DNA of 12,222 bases, from positions 1-12,222 of the forward strand of contig JAEDKI010000046.1 in NCBI GenBank assembly GCA_016295895.1, written 5' to 3'. The notes beneath the pieces are model-generated. The model was not told where the DNA came from. It searched no databases and saw only the letters and a list, made by a program, of their open reading frames with translations. The position numbers and the translations under genes are program-made. Of the stretch, positions 1 through 7,732 are shown one piece after another. How positions within the stretch are numbered: the first letter of the stretch is position 1; each line of letters opens with the position of its first letter. The DNA is from Clostridiaceae bacterium (GTDB taxonomy: Bacteria > Bacillota > Clostridia > Oscillospirales > Acutalibacteraceae).

Positions 1-342
1 CTTCTCCTTTGAGCAGTAGAAGCCTGTGCACTCAAGAACAACGTCAACGCCGATTTCGCCCCAGGGGAGCTCAGCAGCGTTAGCTTTTGCATAGATTGTG
101 AGAGTCTTGCCGTCAACGGTGATGGTGCCTGCTTCGTCGTCAGCGCTTACGGTGTGAAGGCCTTCGCCGATTCTGCCGCAGTAGCCGCCCTGAGCGGTAT
201 CATACTTGAGAAGGTTAGCGAGCATTGAGGGCTTTGTAAGGTCGTTGATAGCAACAACATCATAGCCTTCTGCGCCGAACATCTGACGGAAAGCGAGACG
301 GCCGATTCTGCCGAATCCGTTAATTGCAACTTTAACTGACAT
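1..342 (-). CDS. gap: Glyceraldehyde-3-phosphate dehydrogenase, N-terminal part (runs off left edge)
   Basis: This is the first 114 codons of a phosphorylating GAPDH, the cytosolic glycolytic enzyme that converts glyceraldehyde-3-phosphate, NAD+ and phosphate to 1,3-bisphosphoglycerate. The translation begins MSVKVAINGFGRIGRLAF, the classic NAD-binding Rossmann start (GFGRIGR at residues 9-15). AINDL follows at 31-35, then LLKYDTAQGGY at 44-54 and LECTGFYCSKEK at 103-114. The catalytic Cys lies beyond the edge, so activity cannot be judged. The ATG (342-340) is preceded by GGAGG at 355-351 with 8 nt spacing, which fixes the start. It follows rlmH on the same strand, but the 207-nt gap between them carries its own strong promoter, so it is probably transcribed separately. 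Confidence 0.96.
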   Translation of the reverse strand, partial: MSVKVAINGFGRIGRLAFRQMFGAEGYDVVAINDLTKPSMLANLLKYDTAQGGYCGRIGEGLHTVSADDEAGTITVDGKTLTIYAKANAAELPWGEIGVDVVLECTGFYCSKEK

Positions 343-385
343 AATAATTACCTCCGAATTTTGTTATTATATTTTGACCGTATCT

Positions 386-443
386 ATTTTATACATTTTT
401 GCAAAAATATGCAACAGTTTTTTGCTGATTTTTTTTGTTTTTT
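386..443 (-). promoter_or_regulatory. gap promoter with A-tract UP-like element and palindrome in the spacer
   Basis: Read on the minus strand, a -35-like TTGCAT (414-409) and a -10-like TAAAAT (391-386) are 17 nt apart. Behind the -35 are three A-tracts (423-418, 436-429, 443-438), placed where an UP element binding the RNA polymerase alpha subunit would lie. The spacer contains a perfect 14-bp palindrome, ATTTTTGCAAAAAT (395-408). Such a promoter suits a highly expressed glycolytic gene. The element positions are seen directly; promoter function is inferred. Confidence 0.55.
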
Positions 444-549
444 GAAAGTTTTGGTATTCTGAACAAAATTGCATGAAAGTTAAGCCGAAAGGGTGTAAAA
501 CTGACAATAAAAAACGGGTTTTTCGCAGTTAAAAATAAAAATATTATTT

Positions 550-1032
550 CTATTTATGATATTTGCCTCCGCTTGAAATCATAAAAGCACGGTAAATCTG
601 CTCAAGAAGCATGACTCTTGCAAGCTGGTGAGGGAAGGTCATCGGGCTCATTGAAAGGCGGAATTTTGCTCTGCTTTTGACTTCGGGCGACAGCCCGTGA
701 GAGCCTCCGATGATGAAGCAGAGCGAGCCGAAGCCCGAAACGGCGCATTTTTCTATTTCTTTTGAAAAGCTTTCCGATGAAAGCTCTTTGCCCTCAATGC
801 ATAGCGCAAAAACAGCCTCGTTCGGAGAAATCTTTGCGAGAATCCGTTCGCTTTCGTCGCTGAGAGCGGCGGAAATCTGAGCGGGATTCGGATTATCGGG
901 CAGCCTTGCGGGGGTCAGCTCGGTTATTTTGAGGCGACAAAATGCGCCGAGCCTTTTTTCATATTCTGAGCAAGCGGAGCGGAGATATTCCTCTTTCAGC
1001 TTGCCGATACAAATTATATTGATATTGATCAT
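550..1032 (-). CDS. rlmH: 23S rRNA (pseudouridine-1915-N3)-methyltransferase RlmH
   Basis: This 160-aa protein has the full length of RlmH, a SPOUT-superfamily enzyme that acts as a dimer. It uses S-adenosylmethionine to methylate pseudouridine 1915 in helix 69 of 23S rRNA, on assembled 70S ribosomes in the cytosol. Visible hallmarks are the N-terminal INIICIGKLKEEYL, the SAM-pocket segment FIIGGSHGL (residues 106-114), the knot segment SMSPMTFPHQLARVMLLEQI (127-146) and the C-terminal YHK, which is typical of the family. The ATG at 1032-1030 has an AAAGGTGA-type ribosome binding site just upstream. The gene is divergent from the M23 peptidase gene (75 nt between starts) and lies near walJ, as its ortholog does in Bacillus. 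No strong terminator follows it; only a weak A-rich hairpin near 510-523 is visible. Confidence 0.96.
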   Translation of the reverse strand: MININIICIGKLKEEYLRSACSEYEKRLGAFCRLKITELTPARLPDNPNPAQISAALSDESERILAKISPNEAVFALCIEGKELSSESFSKEIEKCAVSGFGSLCFIIGGSHGLSPEVKSRAKFRLSMSPMTFPHQLARVMLLEQIYRAFMISSGGKYHK

Positions 1033-1107
1033 TCAAATCACCTTTCGCCGTCATTTATTTTGCAAATTAAACATATTTTATAGAAAACGGATGCGGGGTG
1101 ACGGCTT

Positions 1108-2196
1108 TTGAAAATGCTGAAAGAACGGCTGATTGTGGCGGCGTTCTGTATTTTTGCGCTCATTTGCTGTGCGGCAGGGATGCGGCTTTCGGAAAAGATT
1201 TCGGTTCCTGCTCAGCAGCCCGAAGCGGAGAGCGCAACGAGCGAGAGCTACATAAAATGGGTTGATTTTTCGCCGACATATTCTGCACTTTCCGACGCAA
1301 TGGAGCTTGATATCTCAACTTACAAAACGCAGAGACATCTCTCATGGATAGATACGCTGTCGTACCTTGCCTGCAAGAACGGAGGCAATTTCAGCGGCTA
1401 CAAGCGCTCACAGCTTGACAAGCTCGTTGAGGCTCTCGGCGATGATATGACTCCCGATGATTTAATGAGAGAAAACAAATATTACAATTTTTATAAAAAA
1501 GCCTACGGAGCGGTTCTTTCGGGAATGCTCGGCGAATACACAAAGGCGGCTCCCGACGGCAGCGGAGGAATCAAAGCCGTTGAGGGCTACGGGCTCAGAG
1601 CCTATTCTCCGATAGCCGAGGGCTTCTGGTTCAGCCACTATGACGATTTCGGGGATTCCCGCTCGTTCGGCTACAAAAGGCGGCATCTCGGCAATGACCT
1701 GATGGGCTCAATCGGAACGCCGATTGCCGCAGTTGAGGGCGGAACGGTTGAAGCAATCGGCTGGAACCGTTACGGCGGTTGGAGAATCGCCGTGCGAAGC
1801 TTTGACGGAAAAAGGTCATATTATTATGCTCACCTCAGGCGAAACAAGCCGTATAAAGAGGGGCTTGAAATCGGCTCAAAGGTCAGAGCGGGGGAGATAA
1901 TAGGCTATCTCGGAATGACGGGTTATTCGTCTGAAGAAAATGTCAACGGAATGAATGTGCCTCATCTTCATCTCGGAATGCAGCTCATTTTTAACGAGGT
2001 TCAGAAAGAGGGGAACAATCAGATATGGATTGATATGTATTCCATTGTCGAATTGCTGAACAGGAATAAAGCGACGGTGGTCAAGGACGAAGAAAGCGGC
2101 GAATATAAACGGGTTTACGATATTTTTGACGACACATATCCCGAGGATATGCGGCATCTGACAACCCTGCCGCAAACCGATGTCACAGAGCAATGA
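1108..2196 (+). CDS. Membrane-anchored M23 (LytM-type) metallopeptidase
   Basis: The 362-aa product has an uncleaved-looking N-terminal membrane segment (about residues 8-25, hydrophobic with three Cys but no clean lipobox). A charged linker and a uncharacterised helical region (about 50-170) follow, then a LytM peptidase domain at about 185-295. The zinc-site motifs are present: HLGND (H193, D197), YAHL (H242) and PHLHLG (H286, H288), so it should be an active extracytoplasmic zinc endopeptidase acting on peptidoglycan crosslinks. The acidic C-terminal tail (about 320-362) is not part of the fold. TTG (1108) is chosen because GGGGTGA (1095-1101) sits 6 nt upstream; the ATG at 1114 would be 12 nt away. 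Its last 14 nt overlap the end of walJ on the other strand. The substrate bond is not known from sequence. Confidence 0.88.
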   Translation: MKMLKERLIVAAFCIFALICCAAGMRLSEKISVPAQQPEAESATSESYIKWVDFSPTYSALSDAMELDISTYKTQRHLSWIDTLSYLACKNGGNFSGYKRSQLDKLVEALGDDMTPDDLMRENKYYNFYKKAYGAVLSGMLGEYTKAAPDGSGGIKAVEGYGLRAYSPIAEGFWFSHYDDFGDSRSFGYKRRHLGNDLMGSIGTPIAAVEGGTVEAIGWNRYGGWRIAVRSFDGKRSYYYAHLRRNKPYKEGLEIGSKVRAGEIIGYLGMTGYSSEENVNGMNVPHLHLGMQLIFNEVQKEGNNQIWIDMYSIVELLNRNKATVVKDEESGEYKRVYDIFDDTYPEDMRHLTTLPQTDVTEQ

Positions 2197-2968
2197 CGGG
2201 GTTTCTGTCGCCCGCAACCGAAAGCAGATAATCGATATTCTCCCTTGCGCCTGCCATTGACATTGCCGAACGGGTGGTTTCAAAGGCGAGCGAGGGGAGA
2301 TTATTTTCTTTGCTTAAATGCCCGAGAACAAGCCTTGTTGTGCCCGATTCAACGAGCCTTACCGCCGCTTCGGCACAGCTTCCGTTGGAAAGATGCCCGA
2401 AGTTTGACAGAATTCTTTGCTTAAGGAAAAACGGATAAGGGCCGTTCTGGAGCATTCCGATATCGTGATTCGATTCGAGCAAAACGAGGTCACAGCCGCT
2501 CACGGCATTTGAGAAATCCTCTGTAATATGCCCCATGTCGGTTGCAACGGCAAGCCTTTTTCCGTCAGAGGTAACAACGGTGAAGCCCGTGCTTTCAAGG
2601 CTGTCATGCGGAGTTTTGAACGGCTTTATAAACATACCGCCCGCCTCGGTTCCGCCGCTCGGAATAACCTGAGCGTCAATTTCGGGGGTAACTGCCTTGG
2701 CTTCAACCATTCCTCTGAGAGTGCCTGCCGAGGAATAGACCTTTATGCCGTAACGCTTTGCGAAAACCCTGATTCCGTTGATATGGTCGGTATGTTCGTG
2801 AGTAACGAAAATTGCGGCAATGGATTTCGGGTCAACGCCGATATCGCTCAAAGCCGTTTCGGTTTTTTTTGCACTGACGCCGATATCAATGAGAATTCCG
2901 CCCTGAGAACAGCCGATATATGTGCAGTTCCCGCTGCTTGATGAAAACAAAGAACAAAATTTAGCCAT
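2183..2968 (-). CDS. walJ: WalJ/YycJ-type metallo-beta-lactamase-fold hydrolase
   Basis: This 261-aa protein fits the WalJ (YycJ) family of MBL-fold hydrolases. The N-terminus CSLFSSSSGN is the family signature. THEHTDH (56-62) is the HxHxDH dinuclear metal motif, D144 (ATDMGH) is a probable bridging ligand, and SNHD (H168) and the two GHLS motifs (H192, H217) supply further His residues. In Bacillus and streptococci WalJ (VicX) belongs to the WalRK cell-wall regulation operon; a nuclease-like activity has been proposed, and its true substrate is unsettled. No walRK genes are present here. The ATG at 2968-2966 has GAAAGGG 5 nt upstream. The gene lies 99 nt behind murA on the same strand with a terminator-like hairpin between them. 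Its stop overlaps the end of the convergent M23 gene by 14 nt. Confidence 0.9.
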   Translation of the reverse strand: MAKFCSLFSSSSGNCTYIGCSQGGILIDIGVSAKKTETALSDIGVDPKSIAAIFVTHEHTDHINGIRVFAKRYGIKVYSSAGTLRGMVEAKAVTPEIDAQVIPSGGTEAGGMFIKPFKTPHDSLESTGFTVVTSDGKRLAVATDMGHITEDFSNAVSGCDLVLLESNHDIGMLQNGPYPFFLKQRILSNFGHLSNGSCAEAAVRLVESGTTRLVLGHLSKENNLPSLAFETTRSAMSMAGARENIDYLLSVAGDRNPVIAL

Positions 2969-2989
2969 AGTTACCCTTTCAGAATTTCT

Positions 2990-3022
2990 AAAACGGGCTG
3001 CTCCGTCATGGAACAGCCCGTT
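2990..3022 (-). terminator. Hairpin between murA and walJ, terminator-like on the minus strand
   Basis: The arms AACGGGCTG-CTCC (2992-3004) and GGAA-CAGCCCGTT (3010-3022) form a 13-bp stem around a 5-nt loop. The one irregular position is a G-U wobble in minus-strand RNA but a C-A mismatch in plus-strand RNA, so the hairpin fits the murA transcript. Only four U follow on that strand (2993-2990), so termination may be partial, leaving some read-through into walJ. Confidence 0.65.
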
Positions 3023-3067
3023 ACATAATCATTAATATATTACTTAATACATTATATAATCGGGAAA

Positions 3068-4360
3068 TCAGCCCGCAGTTGAAAGACTTGTGGGTTCGGG
3101 GCAGTAAACACGCTTTATGTCTGCTCCGAGACCGCTGAATTTTTCAACAACATCTTCATAGCCTCTGTCGATATGAAGAATATCCTCAATTTCGGTTCTG
3201 CCCGAGGCGGCAAGACCCGCAATCAGCATCGCCGCACCGGCTCTCAGGTCATCTGCCTTGACGGGAGCGCCTTTAAGCTGTTCAACGCCCTGAACAACCG
3301 CAAGCTGGCCGTCTGCCTTTATCTGAGCGCCCATTCTGTTAAGCTGCTCCGCATAACGGAAGCGGTTTGACCAGATGCTTTCGGAAATAATGCTCGTTCC
3401 GTCCGCAAGAGCGAGAAGAACCGCCATCTGAGGCTGCATATCGGTCGGGAATCCGGGATGAGGCATGGTTTTGATATTGCATTTGCCGGGTCTGCGGTCA
3501 AGCGAAACTCTGACGGCGTCGTCAAATTCCTCAACCGTTGCTCCGCATTCGATAAGCTTTGTTGAGATTGATTCAAGGTGCTTGGGAATAACATTCTTTA
3601 TCAGAACATCGCCTCTTGTTGCCGCTGCGGCAACCATATATGTGCCTGCTTCAATCTGGTCGGGGATTATGGAATATGTGCAACCGTGAAGCTGCTCAAC
3701 TCCCCTGACCTTGATAACATCCGTTCCTGCGCCTCTGACATCTGCACCCATTGAGTTAAGGAAGTTTGCAAGGTCAACGATATGAGGCTCTTTTGCGGCG
3801 TTTTCGATAACGGTCAGACCGTTTGCCTTAACGGCGGCAAGCAGAATGTTGACCGTTGCGCCGACGGAAACCATGTCAAGATAAATCGGGCTGCCGATAA
3901 GCTTTTCTGCCTTTGCGTCAACAATGGCATTGTCCTCAACCGAAACGGTTGCGCCGAGAAGCTCAAAGCCCTTGATGTGCTGGTCGATAGGTCTTGCGCC
4001 GAGGTAGCAGCCGCCGGGCATTGCAACCTTGGCTCTCGAAAATCTGCCGAGAAGCGCACCGATGAAATAATAGGACGCACGCAGATGCTTTGTCATATCA
4101 TGCGAAATGACAAAAGAATCAACACGGCGGGAATCTATTTCAATTGTATTTTTATTTAAAAGGCGGACACGGGCGCCGATGTGATTGAGAATCTTCATCA
4201 TGTAGCTGACATCGCTGATTGAAACGGGAAGATTTTCAATAACACAAACATCCTGAGAAAGGATTGCGGCGGGGATAATCGCAAGAGCGGCGTTTTTTGC
4301 TCCGCTGATTGATACTTCGCCGTGAAGCGGAGTGCCGCCGTTGATTATAATTTTCTCCAA
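3068..4360 (-). CDS. murA: UDP-N-acetylglucosamine 1-carboxyvinyltransferase MurA
   Basis: This full-length 430-aa enzyme catalyses the first committed step of peptidoglycan synthesis, transferring enolpyruvate from phosphoenolpyruvate to UDP-GlcNAc in the cytosol. Key residues are in place: K22 in GAKNAA, R94 in HLRAS, the loop Cys C118 in PGGCYLGARPIDQH (the fosfomycin target), D307 in PTDMQPQ and R373 in DLRAGAAM. The loop Cys is not replaced by Asp, so fosfomycin sensitivity is expected as far as the target goes. Translation starts at TTG (4360-4358), with GAGGG 7 nt upstream and the family-typical MEKIIINGG N-terminus. Firmicutes often carry two MurA paralogs; which one this is cannot be told from the window. 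It is first in a minus-strand unit ahead of walJ. Confidence 0.97.
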   Translation of the reverse strand: MEKIIINGGTPLHGEVSISGAKNAALAIIPAAILSQDVCVIENLPVSISDVSYMMKILNHIGARVRLLNKNTIEIDSRRVDSFVISHDMTKHLRASYYFIGALLGRFSRAKVAMPGGCYLGARPIDQHIKGFELLGATVSVEDNAIVDAKAEKLIGSPIYLDMVSVGATVNILLAAVKANGLTVIENAAKEPHIVDLANFLNSMGADVRGAGTDVIKVRGVEQLHGCTYSIIPDQIEAGTYMVAAAATRGDVLIKNVIPKHLESISTKLIECGATVEEFDDAVRVSLDRRPGKCNIKTMPHPGFPTDMQPQMAVLLALADGTSIISESIWSNRFRYAEQLNRMGAQIKADGQLAVVQGVEQLKGAPVKADDLRAGAAMLIAGLAASGRTEIEDILHIDRGYEDVVEKFSGLGADIKRVYCPEPTSLSTAG

Positions 4361-4424
4361 GAGTGTTCCCTCTTTCGTAGTTATTCAAATATGAAAAAAT
4401 ATGATTTTATCCACAGATATCGCA

Positions 4425-4453
4425 ATTATAACATCAATTAAGCATTTTGAAAA
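4425..4453 (-). promoter_or_regulatory. Probable murA promoter (extended -10)
   Basis: On the minus strand there is a perfect TATAAT (4430-4425) with an extended -10 TG one base before it (TGTTATAAT). A -35-like TTTTCA (4453-4448) lies 17 nt upstream. It would give a leader of about 58 nt before the TTG start of murA. Confidence 0.5.
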
Positions 4454-4729
4454 GCCCTAATTTTAAAAATATGCGTTTTTTCTTAATTTTTTTGTAATTT
4501 TTAAGTTTTATATTGCTTCAGAGGAATTAATCCTGCGGTAAATCTCTTTTCATTAATAGTATGTCTTGATTGCGGCGGTCTATATTCAGTAAATAATAGA
4601 GATGAATTAAGCAATTTCAACAAACAGCTTTTACATGCGAAAAAAGAAAAAATTTGGTAAAAAGTAATAAAAAAGCGTTGAAATTCACAATAAATTCAAA
4701 AAAATATTAAAAAAAACCGATTATTTCTA

Positions 4730-4758
4730 TTGCAAAATGCTCGCTTATTGTGTAAAAT
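4730..4758 (+). promoter_or_regulatory. Probable promoter of the CdaR-type regulator and ftsEX block
   Basis: TTGCAA (4730-4735) and TAAAAT (4753-4758) are separated by 17 nt, giving a leader of about 67 nt before the ATG at 4832. Just downstream is a short dyad, AATG-GT-CATT (4771-4780), and AAAATG (4755-4760) is mirrored by CATTTT (4776-4781). These could be an operator near the start of transcription, but they are short enough to be chance. Confidence 0.5.
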
Positions 4759-4831
4759 GTATATATCCCAATGGTCATTTTGTATAAAATCACTTTGAAG
4801 TCAAAACAAATCAAGTTGAGGGGTAATCATT

Positions 4832-5914
4832 ATGTCTAACAGAATCTTTCAAGGCCTTGTTCACCAGATGCGTGATGCAGTCGGCAGAACTCTGGGCGTG
4901 ATTGACGAGACGGGAACAATAATCGCTTGCAGTGAGCTGAGCAAGATCGGCGAGGTTATTTCGACCGCTTCCGAGGTTTTTGCGGATAATGAGCTTCATT
5001 ACATAAGCGGTTACACTTTCTGCAACTTCGGCTCTCACATTCAGACCGAATATGCGGCATTTGTTGAAGGAACGGACGAGCTTGCAGGCAGGTTCGCCTC
5101 GATTTGCTGCGTCTCTCTTGAGAACCTTAAGCAGTATTATGAAGAGAAGTTTGACCGAGGCAATTTTATCAAGAATGTTATCCTCGATAATATTCTGCCC
5201 GGCGATATCTACATTAAATCAAGAGAGCTTCGTTTTAATTCGGAGGCAACGAGAGTAGTTCTTCTTATCAGAATAACCGATCACAACGACGCTTCTGCAT
5301 TTGACGCAGTTCAGAATCTTTTCCCCGACAAGACCAAGGATTTTGTTATCAACATTAATGAGAGAGACATCGTTATTGTTAAGGAAGTTAAAAACAATAT
5401 CGAGACAAAGGATCTCGAAAAGCTTGCACGCTCAATTTCCGATTCTTTGAGCACCGAGCTTTATACTCATGTTCTCGTCGGTATAGGCACTACCGTTGAG
5501 GGCATCAAGAATCTTGCCCGTTCATTCAAAGAGGCTCAGATTGCCCTTGAGGTCGGCAAGGTGTTTGACACGGAGAAAACCATTGTCAGCTACGATAATC
5601 TCGGCATTGCCCGTCTTATTTATCAGCTTCCCACAACCCTTTGCGATATGTTCCTGAAAGAGGTATTCAAGAGAGGCTCAATCGAAAGCCTTGACCATGA
5701 AACCCTGTTCACAATTCAGAAGTTCTTCGAGAATAACCTCAATGTATCCGAAACTTCAAGAAAGCTCTTTGTTCACAGAAATACGCTCGTCTACAGACTC
5801 GAAAAGATTAAAAAGCTCACGGGTCTTGATCTGAGAGAGTTTGACGACGCTATCGTGTTCAAGGTTGCTCTTATGGTCAAAAAGTACCTTGATGCAAAGC
5901 CCGTTAAATACTAA
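4832..5914 (+). CDS. CdaR/PucR-family transcriptional regulator
   Basis: The 360-aa protein has the CdaR/PucR layout. The N-terminal sensory region (about 1-100) looks like a diverged sugar-diacid recognition domain (RTLGVIDETGTIIAC at 19-33). A middle GGDEF-like CdaR domain covers about 130-250, and a PucR-type C-terminal HTH about 289-350 (NVSETSRKLFVHRNTLVYRL at 304-323, then EKIKKLTGLDL). Family members are cytosolic DNA-binding activators or repressors; the ligand here is unknown. ATG 4832 has GAGGGG 8 nt upstream. The gene ends 58 nt before ftsE with no terminator seen, so it is probably co-transcribed with the divisome genes. A metabolic regulator of sugar diacids makes little sense here, so a role in controlling the downstream wall genes is inferred. 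Confidence 0.85.
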   Translation: MSNRIFQGLVHQMRDAVGRTLGVIDETGTIIACSELSKIGEVISTASEVFADNELHYISGYTFCNFGSHIQTEYAAFVEGTDELAGRFASICCVSLENLKQYYEEKFDRGNFIKNVILDNILPGDIYIKSRELRFNSEATRVVLLIRITDHNDASAFDAVQNLFPDKTKDFVININERDIVIVKEVKNNIETKDLEKLARSISDSLSTELYTHVLVGIGTTVEGIKNLARSFKEAQIALEVGKVFDTEKTIVSYDNLGIARLIYQLPTTLCDMFLKEVFKRGSIESLDHETLFTIQKFFENNLNVSETSRKLFVHRNTLVYRLEKIKKLTGLDLREFDDAIVFKVALMVKKYLDAKPVKY

Positions 5915-5972
5915 TGCTTTCATCACTGCGGTCATTGTTCGATATCAAATTGCATTTTAAGGATATGATACT

Positions 5973-6812
5973 TTGATTCAGTTCACAAATGTTTCAAAAA
6001 AATATGAAAACGGCACCCACGCCCTTAAAGATATCAACCTTACCATCGAAAAGGGCGAGTTTGTTTTCGTTGTCGGCTCCTCGGGCGCCGGCAAAAGCAC
6101 CTTTCTCAAGCTTATGATGCGTGAGGAAGTGCCGTCATCGGGCACAATAGTCGTTGACGATATTGACCTGACTAAAATCAAAAAGCGTGATATCCCGAAA
6201 TTCCGCCGCAGGCTCGGCATTGTTTTTCAGGATTTCAGGCTTATTCCCAATATGACTGTTTTCGATAATGTTGCTTTTGCGATGCGTGTTATCGGAACAA
6301 AAGAAAAAAAGATTCGCCGCAGAGTTCCCTATGTTCTCAGCCTTATGGGTCTTAACGAAAAGGCAAGGAACTATCCTCAGGAGCTTTCGGGCGGTGAGCA
6401 GCAGAGAGTTGCTCTTGCAAGAGCGCTTGCCAACAACGCCGAGATAATCATTGCGGACGAGCCCACCGGCAATGTTGACCCTCAGATGAGCTACGAAATC
6501 GTTGACCTGCTTATGCGCCTTAACGAAGCGGGAACTACCGTTATTATGGTTACCCACGAGCACAGCCTTGTCCGCTGTTTTGATAAGAGAGTTATCATTC
6601 TTGACAAAGGCTCGGTTGTTTCAGACGGCGGTTCGCTCATCAGAGAAGCGGCAACCTCTCATATTAATGCCGCAAGTGAAATTTCAAATGAATATGTAGT
6701 TCCTCCCGAAGAGGATTATTCAGCCTATGCGCAGGAACAGACTGCGCCGCAGGATGAAGAAATCGTCATCGAGATTAAGGAAGATTTTTCCGTGACGGGA
6801 GGGGAGAACTGA
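5973..6812 (+). CDS. ftsE: Cell-division ATP-binding protein FtsE, with C-terminal extension
   Basis: FtsE is the cytosolic ABC ATPase that pairs with FtsX to drive peptidoglycan hydrolases during division or elongation. All motifs are intact: Walker A GSSGAGKST (35-43), Q-loop FQDF (Q86), signature LSGGEQQR (138-145), Walker B IIIADEPTGNVD (158-169) and H-loop THE (H195). At 279 aa it exceeds the usual 220-230 aa; the extra C-terminal stretch (about 222-279) is acidic and Pro/Glu-rich, probably disordered. Translation starts at TTG (5973), with AAGGA (5959-5963) 9 nt upstream. The nearer ATG at 5965 opens a three-codon frame that stops over this start. The stop overlaps the ftsX start in TGATG, implying translational coupling. 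Confidence 0.95.
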   Translation: MIQFTNVSKKYENGTHALKDINLTIEKGEFVFVVGSSGAGKSTFLKLMMREEVPSSGTIVVDDIDLTKIKKRDIPKFRRRLGIVFQDFRLIPNMTVFDNVAFAMRVIGTKEKKIRRRVPYVLSLMGLNEKARNYPQELSGGEQQRVALARALANNAEIIIADEPTGNVDPQMSYEIVDLLMRLNEAGTTVIMVTHEHSLVRCFDKRVIILDKGSVVSDGGSLIREAATSHINAASEISNEYVVPPEEDYSAYAQEQTAPQDEEIVIEIKEDFSVTGGEN

Positions 6813-7732
6813 TGGGCAATATCAGATATCTGACCAAGGAGGGCTTCCGCAATCTGAAGGTCAACAGACTGATGTCTGTAGCGTCGGTAACCGTTTTGTT
6901 CAGTTGCCTTATGCTGATAGGCATTGCTTTTATGATTCTCGTCAATATCGAAGCGTTCATTACGGGCATCGAATCCGAGAATGTTATTATGGTTTATGCC
7001 AATCAGGATCTGGACAAGCTGGACTATGACTATATCAAGCTCGGAAATGACCTGAGGTCGCTTGACAATATTGCTTCAGTTGAGAGCATTGACAAGGACT
7101 CTGCTTATCAGGAAATCCTTGCAGACATGGATGACGGGCTCAAAAACTACCTCAGCGGTCTTGACGAAAACCCGCTTCCCAATGCTTACAGAGTTACCGT
7201 CAGCGACATGGCGGGATTTGACGGCGTTGTTAACGAAATCAAAAAGCTGAGCGGAATCCAGAGAGTTTATGAAAACAGCACTCTTGCCAGACAGCTTGAG
7301 CAGGTTCGGGATTCGGTTACCTACATCAGCTTCGGCATTATACTCCTGCTGTTTGTGGTTTCTCTGTTTATTATTTCCAATACTGTTAAAGTTACTATGT
7401 TCAGCCGCAGGCTTGAAATCAGCATTATGAAAAGCGTCGGAGCGACCAATTCGTTCATTCGCTGGCCTTTCATGGTTGAGGGCATCATAATCGGAATCAT
7501 TGCGGGTCTGCTTGCCACGGCGGCTGTATGGGGTGTTTATGAATTTGCGCTCGGCTCATTCTCTGCCGTGCTTTCGGGCCTCGGAGGAGAGGTCAGAGTC
7601 AGCTTCCTTGATTATGCGCCTTATCTTGTTGCGGTATTTGTCGGAATCGGCATTTTTACAGGTGTTTTCGGAAGCGCAACATCAATCAGAAAATACTTGA
7701 AAGAAAGGAAGTTTGTTGAGCTTGAAGACTGA
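6812..7732 (+). CDS. ftsX: Cell-division permease-like protein FtsX
   Basis: This 306-aa FtsX has four predicted membrane segments (about 22-46, 168-193, 221-247, 268-291). A large extracytoplasmic loop (about 48-165) contains the typical NPLPNAYRV motif (120-128). In Gram-positives this loop binds the coiled-coil domain of a PcsB- or CwlO-type hydrolase and passes on the ATP-driven signal from FtsE. The next gene encodes just such a partner. The ATG at 6812 overlaps the ftsE stop by 1 nt, and a strong GGAGGGGAG (6798-6806) lies within the end of ftsE. Its own 3' end overlaps the next coding region by up to 20 nt, so the three genes form one tightly coupled unit. Confidence 0.95.
   Translation: MGNIRYLTKEGFRNLKVNRLMSVASVTVLFSCLMLIGIAFMILVNIEAFITGIESENVIMVYANQDLDKLDYDYIKLGNDLRSLDNIASVESIDKDSAYQEILADMDDGLKNYLSGLDENPLPNAYRVTVSDMAGFDGVVNEIKKLSGIQRVYENSTLARQLEQVRDSVTYISFGIILLLFVVSLFIISNTVKVTMFSRRLEISIMKSVGATNSFIRWPFMVEGIIIGIIAGLLATAAVWGVYEFALGSFSAVLSGLGGEVRVSFLDYAPYLVAVFVGIGIFTGVFGSATSIRKYLKERKFVELED

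Larger units (their letters stand above)
4361..4831. other. 471-bp A/T-rich divergent intergenic region between murA and the CdaR-type gene
   Basis: This stretch holds the two promoter candidates listed separately, near 4425-4453 (minus) and 4730-4758 (plus). Between them (about 4454-4729) I see only A/T-rich sequence with homopolymer runs, a short imperfect dyad (AGGA-ATTAA-TCCT near 4522-4534) and no convincing open frame, tRNA, riboswitch or terminator. A small RNA cannot be excluded by reading alone. Confidence 0.6.

Noticed and set aside
510..523. AAAAACGGGTTTTT as an rlmH terminator
   Set aside because: The stem is only five A-T pairs around CGGG; too weak to call, though some termination is possible.
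1148..1180. Lipoprotein signal in the M23 peptidase (paired Cys near residues 20-21)
   Set aside because: The residues before the Cys do not form a good lipobox, and the segment fits a plain membrane anchor better.
1876..2283. 135-codon open frame on the minus strand across the M23/walJ junction
   Set aside because: It crosses two well-supported genes and has no recognisable features.
2528..2941. 137-codon open frame on the plus strand
   Set aside because: It is antisense to walJ, with a composition expected from reading a real gene backwards.
3782..4159. 125-codon open frame on the plus strand
   Set aside because: It is antisense to murA, and the murA frame is complete with all catalytic motifs.
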